Assembly (NCBI RefSeq): GCF_017991995.1
Contig: NZ_JAGOPN010000011.1
Location: 154,342-218,341 of the forward strand
DNA from: Pseudacidovorax sp.
GTDB taxonomy: Bacteria; Pseudomonadota; Gammaproteobacteria; Burkholderiales; Burkholderiaceae_C
Direction: 5' to 3'
Length of the DNA stretch: 64,000 nucleotides
Part shown: piece by piece, positions 18,011 through 27,140 of the stretch
Numbering within the stretch: position 1 is the stretch's first letter
Layout of the letters: every line of letters starts with the position of its first letter
Notes under the pieces: generated by a model
What the model was told of the DNA's origin: nothing
What the model saw: only the letters and a program-made list of their open reading frames with translations
Database searches by the model: none
Made by a program: the position numbers and the translations under genes

Positions 18011-18108
18011 GGCAGGGCTCCGGCAGAAAGAAGACGTCCGAAGAATAGCGGCAGGGCTCGGCCGTTCGCCCAGTTGGCGCCAGCCCGGGCCCTGGCTAGC
18101 ATGGGCCG

Positions 18109-19131
18109 ATGGACTTCCGCCGCCGCCTCTGGATCGTGTCTGCCGCGCTGGCCATCGCCGGATGCGCGCTTCCCATCGCCGCGCCACCGCCGTCGGCCGA
18201 TGCGCCCGCCGTGCAGACGAACAGCCTGGGCATGCGCTTCGTGCGCATCCCTGCGGGCGAATTCCTGATGGGCAGCGAGGAGCCGGCCGCCACCCTGGCC
18301 CGCGACTTTCCGCAGCTGCCGCCCGAGCGCTTTGCCCAGCTGGGTGACGAAGGCCCGGTGCACAAGGTGCGCATCACGCACGCCTTCTGGATGGGCCAGC
18401 ACGAGGTCACGGTGGGCCAGTTCCGCCGCTTCCTCGAACGCTCGGGCTACGTGCCGGAATCCATCGCCGATGGCACCGGCGGCTATGGCTGGCGCGCCGA
18501 CTACGACCCCGCCAAGACCGCGCGCGGCGATGCCTTCGAAGGCCGCGACCCGCGCTACGCCTGGAACAACCCCGGCTTTGCGCAGGGCGACGACCACCCG
18601 GTGGTCAACGTCACCTGGAACGACGCGCAGGCCCTGGCCGCGTGGCTCAGCCGCACCGAGGGCCGCCGCTACCGCCTGCCGACCGAGGCCGAATGGGAAT
18701 ACGCCTGCCGGGCTGGCGCCCGCACCCGCTACAGCACCAGCGACGACCCGGCCTCGCTGCGCGGCAGCGCCAACGTCTTCGACCAGCGCACCGCGGCCTA
18801 CTGGCCACAGTGGAAGGCGATGGCCCTGCCGGCCGACGACGGCTTCGCCTTCACGGCGCCGGTGGGCAGCGGCGCCCCCAATGCCTGGGGCCTGTACGAC
18901 ATGCACGGCAACGCCTGGGAATGGGTGGCCGACTGGTACGGCGAGGACTACTACGCCCGCTCGCCCGACGACGATCCGCAGGGCCCTGCCGATGGTTCGG
19001 TGCGGGTGCGGCGCGGCGGCTCGTGGCACACCTGGCCCTTCTATGCCCGCGCCAGCTACCGCAACTGGAATGCGCCGGACACGCGCTACACGCTGGTGGG
19101 CATCCGGCTGGTGCGTGAGGCCGCGCCCTGA
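18109..19131 (+). CDS. FGE-sulfatase-fold lipoprotein lacking the catalytic cysteine
   Basis: This 340-residue protein has a lipoprotein signal (LAIAGC lipobox at about residue 19) and a full formylglycine-generating-enzyme/SUMF1 fold: 'NSLGMRFVRIPAGEFLMGS', 'QHEVTVGQFRRFLE', 'YRLPTEAEWEYACRAG', 'WGLYDMHGNAWEWVADW', 'VRRGGSWHTWPFYARASYRN'. In true FGEs the last motif carries an active-site Cys (GGS...CR..R); here it is Ala ('YARASYR'). It is therefore probably not a sulfatase activator. Related proteins without the Cys include EgtB and NirV types and accessory lipoproteins. It may be anchored in the outer membrane. Confidence 0.85.
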   Translation: MDFRRRLWIVSAALAIAGCALPIAAPPPSADAPAVQTNSLGMRFVRIPAGEFLMGSEEPAATLARDFPQLPPERFAQLGDEGPVHKVRITHAFWMGQHEVTVGQFRRFLERSGYVPESIADGTGGYGWRADYDPAKTARGDAFEGRDPRYAWNNPGFAQGDDHPVVNVTWNDAQALAAWLSRTEGRRYRLPTEAEWEYACRAGARTRYSTSDDPASLRGSANVFDQRTAAYWPQWKAMALPADDGFAFTAPVGSGAPNAWGLYDMHGNAWEWVADWYGEDYYARSPDDDPQGPADGSVRVRRGGSWHTWPFYARASYRNWNAPDTRYTLVGIRLVREAAP

Positions 19132-19183
19132 GCCCTGCGGATCGGCGCCGGGGTGCGTTCCGCAGCGCACGACCTCGCCGGCA

Positions 19184-19678
19184 TCAGCCTCCCGGCAGAT
19201 GCAGCCGGGCCGAATCCTTGACCTCTTCCATCACCGCATAGGTCCGCGTCTCGCGCACGCCCGGCAACTGCCACAGCACCGCGCCCGCAAAGCGGCGGTA
19301 GTCGGCCATGTCGGCGCTGCGGGTCTTGAGCAGGTAGTCGAAGCCGCCGGCCACCATGTGGCACTCCATGATCTCCGGGTGCACCTGCACCGCGGCCTTG
19401 AAGGCGTCGAACACGTTGGGCGTGGTGCGGTCCAGCAGCACCTCCACGAAGACCAGCATGCCCGCGCCCAGCTTGAGCGGGTTCAGCCGCGCCTCGTAGC
19501 CCAGGATGTAGCCCTCGTCGGTGAGCCGCTGCACCCGCGCCAGCACCGCCGTGGGCGAGAGGCCGATGGTCTCGGCCAGCTTGACGTTGGTGATTCGGCC
19601 GTCGGCCTGCAGCGTGGCCAGGATGCGCAGGTCCAGGCGGTCCAGTTCCGGTGCTGCGTCCAGTGGTTTGTTCGGCAT
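19184..19678 (-). CDS. Lrp/AsnC family regulator, probable putA regulator
   Basis: This 164-residue protein has an N-terminal HTH ('DRLDLRILATLQADGRITNVKLAETIGLSPTAVLARVQRL', about 13-55) and a C-terminal RAM ligand-binding domain ('GFDYLLKTRSADMADYRRF'). It is divergent from putA with an 86-bp gap. Lrp-type activators next to putA (PutR, PruR, BkdR group) respond to proline in alpha- and betaproteobacteria. Since this PutA lacks the RHH DNA-binding domain used for autoregulation in enterics, this gene is the natural candidate to control it. Confidence 0.9.
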   Translation of the reverse strand: MPNKPLDAAPELDRLDLRILATLQADGRITNVKLAETIGLSPTAVLARVQRLTDEGYILGYEARLNPLKLGAGMLVFVEVLLDRTTPNVFDAFKAAVQVHPEIMECHMVAGGFDYLLKTRSADMADYRRFAGAVLWQLPGVRETRTYAVMEEVKDSARLHLPGG

Positions 19679-19764
19679 GATGAGAAGGATTTGAACGAAT
19701 ATTCGGCGAAGTCTGCGGGATTATTCAGGCATCCGCTAACCCAGCGCCCATCTGCGGGACTGCC
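19679..19764. promoter_or_regulatory. divergent lrp/putA promoter region
   Basis: This 86-bp AT-richer gap between divergent starts must hold both promoters. AATATTCGGCGAAGTCTGCGGGATTATTC includes the related A/T motifs AATATTC and TTATTC, of the loose kind Lrp proteins bind. I see no clear -35/-10 pair. Confidence 0.4.
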
Positions 19765-22700
19765 ATGACTGCCCTCGCCACGCCTCGACCGACCCTCGCC
19801 GTCCCCGCTGCACACCATGCCGGCAGCGGCACCATCGATGCAGCCACCATGGCACCGCGCCTGCGCCATGCCGTCGCCGGGGCCTGCCGGCAGGACGAGG
19901 CCACGGCGGTCCAGGCATTGCTGGGCGAGGCCCGCCTGTCGCCCGCACAGGCCCGCGCCACCCACGAACTCGCCTGCCGCCTGGCCCAGCACCTGCGCGA
20001 GCGCGGCACGGGCAGCGGCCGCAGCGGCCTGGTGCAGGGCCTGCTGCAGGAATACACCCTGTCTTCGCAGGAGGGCGTCGCCCTGATGTGCCTGGCCGAG
20101 GCGCTGCTGCGCATTCCCGATGCGGCCACCCGCGATGCCCTCATCCGCGACAAGATCGCCCAGGGCGAATGGCAGGCCCACCTCGGCCGCAGCCCCTCGC
20201 TGTTCGTCAACGCCGCCAGCTGGGGCCTGCTGCTGACGGGCCGGCTGGTGGCCACGCACAGCGAGACAGGTCTCTCGGCCCAGCTCGGCCGGCTGGTGGC
20301 CAAGGGCGGCGAGCCGCTGATCCGCAAGGGCGTGGACCTGGCCATGCGCATGATGGGCGAGCAGTTCGTCACCGGCCAGACCATCGCCGAGGCGCTGACA
20401 AAGGCGCGCCCCCTGGAGGCGCAAGGCTTTCGCCACTCCTACGACATGCTGGGCGAAGCCGCCATGACCGCCGAGGACGCCGCGCGCTACCGCCGCGCCT
20501 ACGAAGAGGCCATCCGTTCAATCGGACAGGCCTCCGCCGGCCGCGGGCCCATCGACGGGCCGGGCATCTCGATCAAGCTCTCGGCCCTGCATCCGCGCTA
20601 TAGCCGGGCGCAGAAGTCGCGGGTGATGAACGAGCTGTACCCGGTGCTGCGCGACCTGAGCGCCCTGGCCCGGCAGCACGACATCGGCCTCAACATCGAC
20701 GCAGAAGAGGCCGACCGTCTGGAACTGTCGCTCGACCTGCTGGAGCGCCTGTGCTTCGAGCCGGCCCTGGCGGGGTGGAACGGCCTGGGCTTCGTGGTGC
20801 AGGCTTATCAAAAGCGCTGCCCCTTCGTCATCGACTTTCTCATCGACCTGGCGGCGCGCAGCGGCCGGCGGCTGATGGTGCGCCTCGTCAAGGGCGCCTA
20901 CTGGGACAGCGAGATCAAGCGCGCGCAGGTGGACGGGCAGGACGGCTTTCCGGTCTACACCCGCAAGGCGCACACCGACGTGGCCTACCTGGCCTGCGCA
21001 CGCAGGCTGCTGGCCGCGCCCGCGCAGGTATATCCGCAGTTCGCCACCCACAACGCCCACACCCTGGCGGCCATTTACACGATGGCCGATCCGTCCCGCT
21101 GGCAGCCGGGCCAGTACGAGTTCCAGTGCCTGCACGGCATGGGCGAGCCACTGTACGAGCAGGTGGTGGGCCGCACCGAGGACGGCCGCCTGGGCCGGCC
21201 CTGCCGCATCTATGCGCCCGTGGGCACCCACGAGACGCTGCTGGCCTACCTGGTGCGCCGCCTGCTGGAGAACGGCGCCAACACTTCCTTCGTGCATCGC
21301 ATTGCCGACTGCACGCTGCCCATCGAGGCGCTGGTGGAAGACCCTGTCGCCACCGTGGACCGACTGGCGACCAGGGAGGGCCGAGCCGGCACCCCGCACC
21401 CGGCCATCGCCCATCCGCTGCGGCTGTACGGCGAGGCGCGCGCCAATTCGCAGGGCATGGACCTGGCGGACGACGCGCAACTGACGAAGCTGGACGCGGC
21501 CGTGGCCGAAAGCAGGCGCATCGACTGGCAGGCCGCGCCGATGGTCGCGGGTGGGCCACAGGCGACGGCGGCGCCGCTGGCAGCCCCTTCGGCCGTCGAC
21601 CATCTGGCCACGGCGAACACATCCACCTCCGCCCCCTTGCCCGTTCGTAACCCCGCCGGCCACGGCGACATCGTCGGCATCGTGCGGCCCGCCACGCCCG
21701 ACGACGTGGCCGCCGCGCTGGCCGCAGCGCACGACTTCGCCAGCCCCTGGGCCGCCACGCCGCCCGCGGAGCGCGCCGCTTCGCTCGAACGCGCGGCCGA
21801 TCTGATGCAGGCCCGCATGCCACGGCTGGTCGCGCTGCTCTCCCGCGAGGCCGGCAAGACCTTCGCCAACGGCATCGCCGAAGTGCGCGAGGCCATCGAC
21901 TTCCTGCGCTTCTACGCCGGCCAGGCCCGCCGCGCGCTGCAGGGCGACGACCACGCGCCGCTGGGCCCTGTCGTGTGCATCAGCCCCTGGAACTTCCCGC
22001 TGGCCATCTTCACCGGCCAGATCGCCGCCGCACTCGCGGCCGGCAACCCGGTGCTCGCCAAGCCCGCCGAGCAGACGCCGCTGATCGCGGCCGAGGCCGT
22101 GCGCTTGTTGTACGAGGGCGGCATCCCTCGCGCGGCTTTGCAGTTGCTGCCCGGCGACGGCGAGACAGTCGGTGCTGCACTGGTGGCCGACGGCCGCGTG
22201 CAGGGCGTGATGTTCACCGGCTCCACCGAGGTCGCGCGCCTGCTGCAGCGCAGCCTCGCGCAGCGACTCGGCGCACATGGCGGCCCCGTTCCACTGATCG
22301 CCGAAACGGGCGGGCAGAACGCCATGATCGTGGACTCGTCCGCGCTCACCGAGCAGGTGGTGGCCGACGTGCTCGCCTCGGCCTTCGACAGCGCGGGCCA
22401 GCGTTGCTCGGCGCTGCGCGTGCTGTGCGTGCAGGAGGAGTCGGCCGACGCGCTGCTGCACATGCTGCGCGGCGCCATGGCCGAGCTGAATCTGGGCGAT
22501 CCTGCGCTGCTGCCCACCGATGTCGGCCCGGTCATCGACGCCGAGGCGCAGGCCGGCATTGAGGCCCATGTGCAGGCCATGCAGGCACGCGGCCGCCGCG
22601 TGCAACGCGCCGGCCGCGCGAGCACGGGCGCCACGGCGAAGGGCACCTTCGTGCCACCCACGCTGATCGAGATCGACAGCCTGGCCGAGCTGCAGCGCGA

Positions 22701-23616
22701 GGTCTTCGGCCCGGTGCTGCATGTGCTGCGCTGGCGGCGCCCCGAACTCAACGCGCTCCTCGCACAGATCGCCGCAACGGGATATGGCCTGACCCTGGGC
22801 CTGCACACCCGCATCGACGAGACCATCGAGCGTGTGGTGCAGGCCGCGCCGGTGGGCAATGTCTATGTGAACCGCAACATCGTGGGCGCCGTGGTGGGCG
22901 TGCAGCCCTTCGGTGGCGAAGGCCTGTCGGGCACCGGGCCCAAGGCCGGCGGGCCGCTGTACCTGTACCGGCTGCTGGCGCAACGGCCTAGAGGCTTCCT
23001 GGCCGGCGCCGTCGCCTGCGCGCTGCCAAACGCCAAGGCCGACGAAATGACCGCGGCGGACCGCGCGCCGCTGCGGGCCCTGCAGGACTGGGCCCGCAGC
23101 ACAGGCGACGCGCAGCTCGCCGAGCAGTGCGCGCAGCTGCACCACGCCATGCCGCGCACCACGGCCTGGCTGCTCGACGGGCCGACGGGCGAGCGCAACC
23201 GCTACGCCCTGCATCCGCGTACCGAGGTGCTGTGCCTGGCGCAGGACGACCCCTCGCGCCTGGCACAACTCGCAGCCGTGCTGGCTGCCGGAAGCCGCGC
23301 CGTATGGCCCGCCAGCCCATCGACGGCCTCACTGCTTGCCGGGCTGCCAGCGAGCGTGCAGGCCCGTGTGACGCTCGCCGCCGATCCGTTGGGCGCGGAC
23401 GGCCCAGTGCTCGAACGGGTCCTTCACGAGGGCGACGCAGCACAGCGGCTGGCCGTGGCCCGTCAGCTGGCCGAGCGCCAGGGGCCCATCGTCGCACTGG
23501 ATCCCTGGCCGCCGGCCGATGCCGACACGGTGCTCGCGGCGTTGCTCAGCGAGCGTTCGCTGAGCGTCAACACCGCCGCTGCGGGCGGCAATGCCAGCCT
23601 GATGACGATGGGCTGA
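19765..23616 (+). CDS. putA: bifunctional proline dehydrogenase / L-glutamate gamma-semialdehyde dehydrogenase
   Basis: This 1283-residue enzyme oxidises proline to glutamate in two steps. An N-terminal helical domain (about 45-160) is followed by the FAD-binding PRODH barrel (about 190-510): 'GISIKLSALHPRYS' (about 267), 'RLVKGAYWDSEIKRAQ' (about 373), 'YPQFATHNAHT' (about 425), 'EFQCLHGMGEPLYE'. Next is the NAD-dependent P5C dehydrogenase (about 630-1080): 'SPWNFPLAIFTGQ' (about 741), 'FTGSTEVARLLQ', 'AETGGQNAMIV', nucleophile Cys881 in 'AGQRCSALR'. A C-terminal inactive ALDH-like region completes it. There is no N-terminal ribbon-helix-helix domain, so this is a non-DNA-binding PutA regulated by the divergent Lrp-type gene. 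Confidence 0.96.
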   Translation: MTALATPRPTLAVPAAHHAGSGTIDAATMAPRLRHAVAGACRQDEATAVQALLGEARLSPAQARATHELACRLAQHLRERGTGSGRSGLVQGLLQEYTLSSQEGVALMCLAEALLRIPDAATRDALIRDKIAQGEWQAHLGRSPSLFVNAASWGLLLTGRLVATHSETGLSAQLGRLVAKGGEPLIRKGVDLAMRMMGEQFVTGQTIAEALTKARPLEAQGFRHSYDMLGEAAMTAEDAARYRRAYEEAIRSIGQASAGRGPIDGPGISIKLSALHPRYSRAQKSRVMNELYPVLRDLSALARQHDIGLNIDAEEADRLELSLDLLERLCFEPALAGWNGLGFVVQAYQKRCPFVIDFLIDLAARSGRRLMVRLVKGAYWDSEIKRAQVDGQDGFPVYTRKAHTDVAYLACARRLLAAPAQVYPQFATHNAHTLAAIYTMADPSRWQPGQYEFQCLHGMGEPLYEQVVGRTEDGRLGRPCRIYAPVGTHETLLAYLVRRLLENGANTSFVHRIADCTLPIEALVEDPVATVDRLATREGRAGTPHPAIAHPLRLYGEARANSQGMDLADDAQLTKLDAAVAESRRIDWQAAPMVAGGPQATAAPLAAPSAVDHLATANTSTSAPLPVRNPAGHGDIVGIVRPATPDDVAAALAAAHDFASPWAATPPAERAASLERAADLMQARMPRLVALLSREAGKTFANGIAEVREAIDFLRFYAGQARRALQGDDHAPLGPVVCISPWNFPLAIFTGQIAAALAAGNPVLAKPAEQTPLIAAEAVRLLYEGGIPRAALQLLPGDGETVGAALVADGRVQGVMFTGSTEVARLLQRSLAQRLGAHGGPVPLIAETGGQNAMIVDSSALTEQVVADVLASAFDSAGQRCSALRVLCVQEESADALLHMLRGAMAELNLGDPALLPTDVGPVIDAEAQAGIEAHVQAMQARGRRVQRAGRASTGATAKGTFVPPTLIEIDSLAELQREVFGPVLHVLRWRRPELNALLAQIAATGYGLTLGLHTRIDETIERVVQAAPVGNVYVNRNIVGAVVGVQPFGGEGLSGTGPKAGGPLYLYRLLAQRPRGFLAGAVACALPNAKADEMTAADRAPLRALQDWARSTGDAQLAEQCAQLHHAMPRTTAWLLDGPTGERNRYALHPRTEVLCLAQDDPSRLAQLAAVLAAGSRAVWPASPSTASLLAGLPASVQARVTLAADPLGADGPVLERVLHEGDAAQRLAVARQLAERQGPIVALDPWPPADADTVLAALLSERSLSVNTAAAGGNASLMTMG

Positions 23617-23623
23617 TCGATGC

Positions 23624-24421
23624 TCAGGGCATCAGCTGCCCGCCGTTGACCTCGAGCACCTGCCCGGTCATGTAGCCCGACAGCGCCTCCGAGGCGAGGT
23701 ACAGGTAGGCGCCCACGCAGTCCTCCGGCGTGCCGATGCGGCCGAGCGGAATGCCTGCGGTAAAGCCGCGGAGCATCTCCGGCGTCGAGAACTTGTCCTG
23801 CAGCGGCGTCTGGATCACGCCCGGCGCCACCGCATTCACCCGGATGCGGTCGGCGGCCAGCTCACGGGCCAGCGAGCGCGTCAGTGTGCTCACGAAGCCC
23901 TTCGACGCGGCATAGAGCGACGCACCGGCCGTGCCGCCGCTGCGGGCCGACACCGAGGTCGTGCTCACCACGCTGCCACCGCCGCGTCGCCGCATGCCAG
24001 GCAGCACCGCGCGCGTGAAGGCCACCACCGAACGGCCGTTGGTGTGCATGACCTCGTCGAAGAAGGCGTCCGACTGGTCCGCCAACGGCACCCGCGCCAC
24101 CATGCTGCCCGCGTTGTTGACCAGCACCGCGATCTCGCCGAAGGCGGCCTCCACCTCGGCCACGCAACGCGCGATCGCCGCGGGGTCGCGCACATCGCCC
24201 TGCACCAGCAGCGCCTGTCCGCCGGCGGACTCGATGTCGGCGGCCACCGCCTCGGCGGGACCGCGCGAGCTGTGGAAGTGCACCGCCACCCGCATGCCCT
24301 GGGCACCGCAGGCGCGCGCTACGGCCGCGCCGATGCCCAGGCTGGCGCCGGTCACCAGCGCCACCTGGCTCCGCAGGTCCGGAATGCACAGTGCCGTTGC
24401 GGCCATGGAAGTGGCACTCAC
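23624..24421 (-). CDS. SDR family oxidoreductase
   Basis: This 265-residue short-chain dehydrogenase has cofactor site 'VTGASLGIGAAVARA', 'VLVNNAGSMVAR', catalytic Ser/Tyr/Lys in 'STTSVSARSGG...ASLYAASKGF' and C-terminal 'YMTGQVLEVNGGQLMP'. The GTG at 24421 overlaps the stop of dctP (GTGA), which supports coupling; an ATG at 24406 is an alternative start. It is the last gene of the leftward EthD-GMC-DctP-SDR unit and may oxidise or reduce the compound handled there. Confidence 0.9.
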   Translation of the reverse strand: MSATSMAATALCIPDLRSQVALVTGASLGIGAAVARACGAQGMRVAVHFHSSRGPAEAVAADIESAGGQALLVQGDVRDPAAIARCVAEVEAAFGEIAVLVNNAGSMVARVPLADQSDAFFDEVMHTNGRSVVAFTRAVLPGMRRRGGGSVVSTTSVSARSGGTAGASLYAASKGFVSTLTRSLARELAADRIRVNAVAPGVIQTPLQDKFSTPEMLRGFTAGIPLGRIGTPEDCVGAYLYLASEALSGYMTGQVLEVNGGQLMP

Positions 24422-25428
24422 TTGACGCTGGCGTGGACCTTCTCGAGCTCCGCGCGGTAGACCTTGACGACGCTCTGGTCGTAGGAAGCGGCGAACTTCT
24501 CGCCCACGGGCTTGGTCAGCTCACGCATGCGCGCCAGCGTGGCGGGCGGCACGTCGTTGACCTGCATCTTCGACTCCAGCTCCTTGCGGGCCACGGTGGA
24601 GGCCTCCCGGCTGGTCTGGCGCTGGAAGGCGCCCGCTTCCTGCACGGCCGCCTTGACGAGCTGCTGGTCGGCGGGCGAGAGCTTCTCCCAGGTCTTGCGG
24701 CTGATCACCACCGGGTTGGCGGTGTACACATGGTTGGTCACGCTCAGGTACTTCTGCACCTCGTAGAACTTGCTGGTCAGCACCACGGAGAACGGGTTTT
24801 CCTGCGCGTCCATGGCGCGGGACTCCAGCGCACCATACAGCTCGGGGAAGGGCATGGGCGCCGGGTTGGTGCCCAGGGCCGCGAAGCTGTCGAGGAACAG
24901 CGGGTTGGGAATGACCCGCAGCTTCAGGCCCTTGAGGTCCTCGACATTGACGATGGGCTTGCGGCTGTTGGTGAAGTTGCGAAAGCCCGTCTCCCAGAAG
25001 TCCAGGCCGACCATGCCCTTGTCGGGCAGGCGGCTCATCAGCAGCTGGCCGAAGGGCCCCTGCAGCAGCGCATCGACCTGCTGCGCGCTGTTGAAGGAGA
25101 AGGGAATGTCCAGCAGCGTGAACTCCTTGATCACCCCGCCCATGATGGTGGCGGAGGGCAGGGTGATGTCCTGCACGCCGCCCTGCACGGCGCTGAGCTG
25201 CTGCGCCTCACCGCCGATGGAGCCGCCGCCCAGTTCCATCAGCTTGATGCGCCCGTTGCTGCGCGTATTGAGGATCTCGGCAAGCTTCTGCGCGCCCAGC
25301 GAGATCGGATGGCCCGGCTGCACCACATGGCCGAAGCGCAGCGTAATCGGCGCTGGCGACTGGGCATGGGCCGCGGTGGCGCAGGCCAGCGCGATCGCGG
25401 CCGCACGGATCAATTGAATGAGCTTCAC
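24418..25428 (-). CDS. TRAP transporter substrate-binding protein (DctP family)
   Basis: This 336-residue periplasmic receptor has a signal peptide (MKLIQLIRAAAIALACATAAHAQ). The DctP fold shows in 'ITLRFGHVVQPGHPISLGAQ' and 'LKGLKLRVIPNPLFLDSF', the latter containing the conserved Arg that salt-bridges the ligand carboxylate. The start is GTG at 25428 after AGGAGACCTCC. DctQ and DctM membrane genes are absent from the window, so the receptor is orphaned. Its neighbours are a GMC oxidoreductase and an SDR. A TRAP ligand is usually an organic acid. Confidence 0.92.
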   Translation of the reverse strand: MKLIQLIRAAAIALACATAAHAQSPAPITLRFGHVVQPGHPISLGAQKLAEILNTRSNGRIKLMELGGGSIGGEAQQLSAVQGGVQDITLPSATIMGGVIKEFTLLDIPFSFNSAQQVDALLQGPFGQLLMSRLPDKGMVGLDFWETGFRNFTNSRKPIVNVEDLKGLKLRVIPNPLFLDSFAALGTNPAPMPFPELYGALESRAMDAQENPFSVVLTSKFYEVQKYLSVTNHVYTANPVVISRKTWEKLSPADQQLVKAAVQEAGAFQRQTSREASTVARKELESKMQVNDVPPATLARMRELTKPVGEKFAASYDQSVVKVYRAELEKVHASVK

Positions 25429-25472
25429 GGAGGTCTCCTGTTCTGGTTGGGAAGGGAAAAGAAGGCGCAGGA

Positions 25473-27101
25473 TCAGGCCCGGTGCGCGGCCAGCACCATC
25501 GCTGCGCCGCGTTCGGCCACCATCAGCGTCGGCGCGTTGGAATTGCCCGAGGTGCAGGTAGGCATGACCGAGGCATCGACGACCCGCAGACCCTGGGCGC
25601 CGCGCACCCGCAGCTGCGGATCGACGACCGAGTCCTCGTCGCCGCCCATGCGGCAGGTGCCGACGAGGTGGTAGCCCGAGACGCCGCGGTCGAGGGCATA
25701 GCGCAGCAGGGCCGCGTCGTCGTCGACGGCGGGGCCCGGCAGCGTCTCCTGGATGCCCCATTGCCGCAGCGCCGGCATGGCGAACAGACGGCGGCCCAGC
25801 CGCAGTCCGGCCACGACGGCGGCGCGGTCGGCCTCATGGCTCAGGTAACGGGCCGCGATGTGTGGCGGTTGGGCTGCGTCCCGCGAGCGCGCCCGCACGG
25901 TGCCGCGGCTCTCGGGCAGGGACTGGTAGACATTGATGGTCATGCCCGGCGCCTGTTCGAGCCGGTAGGTCCCCGGCTCGAAGCTGGCCGGCGCGAAGCT
26001 CAGTTGAAGATCGGGAAAGGACTGTCCGGCATCGCTGCGCGCGAAGGCGGCGCAGGTGCTGGCGCCCAGCGTGAGCAGTCCCCGGCCCTGCACGGCGTAA
26101 CGCGCCAGTTCTCCCAGCATCGCCAGGCCATGGGTGCGCTCGTTCAGCGTGCGGATGCCGCGTACGCGCTGGGTCAGCCGCACCGAGTAGTGGTCGCGCA
26201 GGTTCTCGCCCACGGCAGGGCGATCGGCCACGATGGGCACGCCCAGCGTGCGCAGCAGCTCGGCCGGGCCGATGCCCGACAGCTGCAGCAGGTGCGGCGA
26301 GCGGATCGCGCCGCAGGCCACGATCACCTCGCGCCGCGCCCGCAACTGCTCGATGCGGCCCTGGTGCCGCACCTGTACGCCGACCGCCTGCATGCCGTCG
26401 AACAGCACCTGCTGCGCCAGCGCCCCGGTCATGATCCGAAGATTGGGGCGGCGCCGCGCACGGCGCAAATAGGTCTGGGCCGGACCTCGGCGGAAGCGGC
26501 CATGGCGGTTCTGCTGGAAGGGCGCCGCGCCTTCTCGCTCCGGGCCATTCACGCTCGGCCGCACCCGCATGCCCGCCTCGCCGCAGGCCGCTAGAAAGGC
26601 GGCGCTGAGTGCATGCGTCTCCATGAACTCGCTCACGGGCAGCGGAGGCCCGGCCGTGTCGGGCAGCGTCGCCTCGATGCGCGCGTAGCAGGCCAGCGCT
26701 TCTTCATGGCTCCAGCCGGCGCAGCCCATCGCCAGCCAACGACGATGCTCCTCGGGCGAGGTGCGCACGTACAGCATGCCGTTCATCGAGCCGGTGCCGC
26801 CCAGCATGCGGCCCTGTGGCAGCGGAACCTCGCGGCCACCGAGTTCGGGGTCGGCGGCCATCCGGTAGCGCCAGCTCAGCTGCGGGTGGTCGATGAGGCG
26901 CAGGAAGCCCGCGGGTACGTGGATGAAGGGGCTGCGGTCGGGCGGGCCAGCCTCGATCAGAAGAACCCGGTGCCGGCCATCCTCCGTGAGGCGGTCGGCG
27001 AGCACGCAACCGGCGCTGCCGGCGCCGACCACGACGAAGTCGAATTCAGCGTCCCAGGCCATGGTGCCGACGGGTCGTCGATGGCTGAAGGACGCGGCCA
27101 T
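25473..27101 (-). CDS. GMC family FAD-dependent oxidoreductase (choline/alcohol dehydrogenase-like)
   Basis: This 542-residue flavoenzyme has the FAD dinucleotide motif 'FVVVGAGSAGCVLADRL', GMC signature 1 'PQGRMLGGTGSMNGMLYVR', GMC signature 2 near 'VIVACGAIRSPHLLQLSGIG' and catalytic His in 'VSGYHLVGTCRMGGDEDSVV', with 'ASVMPTCTSGNSNAPTLMVAE' at the C-terminus. It would oxidise an alcohol to an aldehyde. Starts at 27101 or 27062 (MAWDAEFDFVVVGAG) are both possible; the second fits the family better, but neither has a clear ribosome site. It lies between an EthD-like gene and dctP. Confidence 0.9.
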   Translation of the reverse strand: MAASFSHRRPVGTMAWDAEFDFVVVGAGSAGCVLADRLTEDGRHRVLLIEAGPPDRSPFIHVPAGFLRLIDHPQLSWRYRMAADPELGGREVPLPQGRMLGGTGSMNGMLYVRTSPEEHRRWLAMGCAGWSHEEALACYARIEATLPDTAGPPLPVSEFMETHALSAAFLAACGEAGMRVRPSVNGPEREGAAPFQQNRHGRFRRGPAQTYLRRARRRPNLRIMTGALAQQVLFDGMQAVGVQVRHQGRIEQLRARREVIVACGAIRSPHLLQLSGIGPAELLRTLGVPIVADRPAVGENLRDHYSVRLTQRVRGIRTLNERTHGLAMLGELARYAVQGRGLLTLGASTCAAFARSDAGQSFPDLQLSFAPASFEPGTYRLEQAPGMTINVYQSLPESRGTVRARSRDAAQPPHIAARYLSHEADRAAVVAGLRLGRRLFAMPALRQWGIQETLPGPAVDDDAALLRYALDRGVSGYHLVGTCRMGGDEDSVVDPQLRVRGAQGLRVVDASVMPTCTSGNSNAPTLMVAERGAAMVLAAHRA

Positions 27102-27140
27102 GCGCAGCCCCGGGCGAAGGCCGGGCGCACCGCGCGACGC

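Noticed and set aside
18109..19131. Calling the FGE-fold protein a sulfatase-modifying enzyme
   Set aside because: The active-site Cys is Ala and no sulfatase gene is present.
20518..23268. A 916-codon open frame antisense to putA
   Set aside because: It is a by-product of very high GC at codon third positions. Its translation is low-complexity Arg/Gly/His-rich with no domain, whereas the sense strand encodes a complete PutA.
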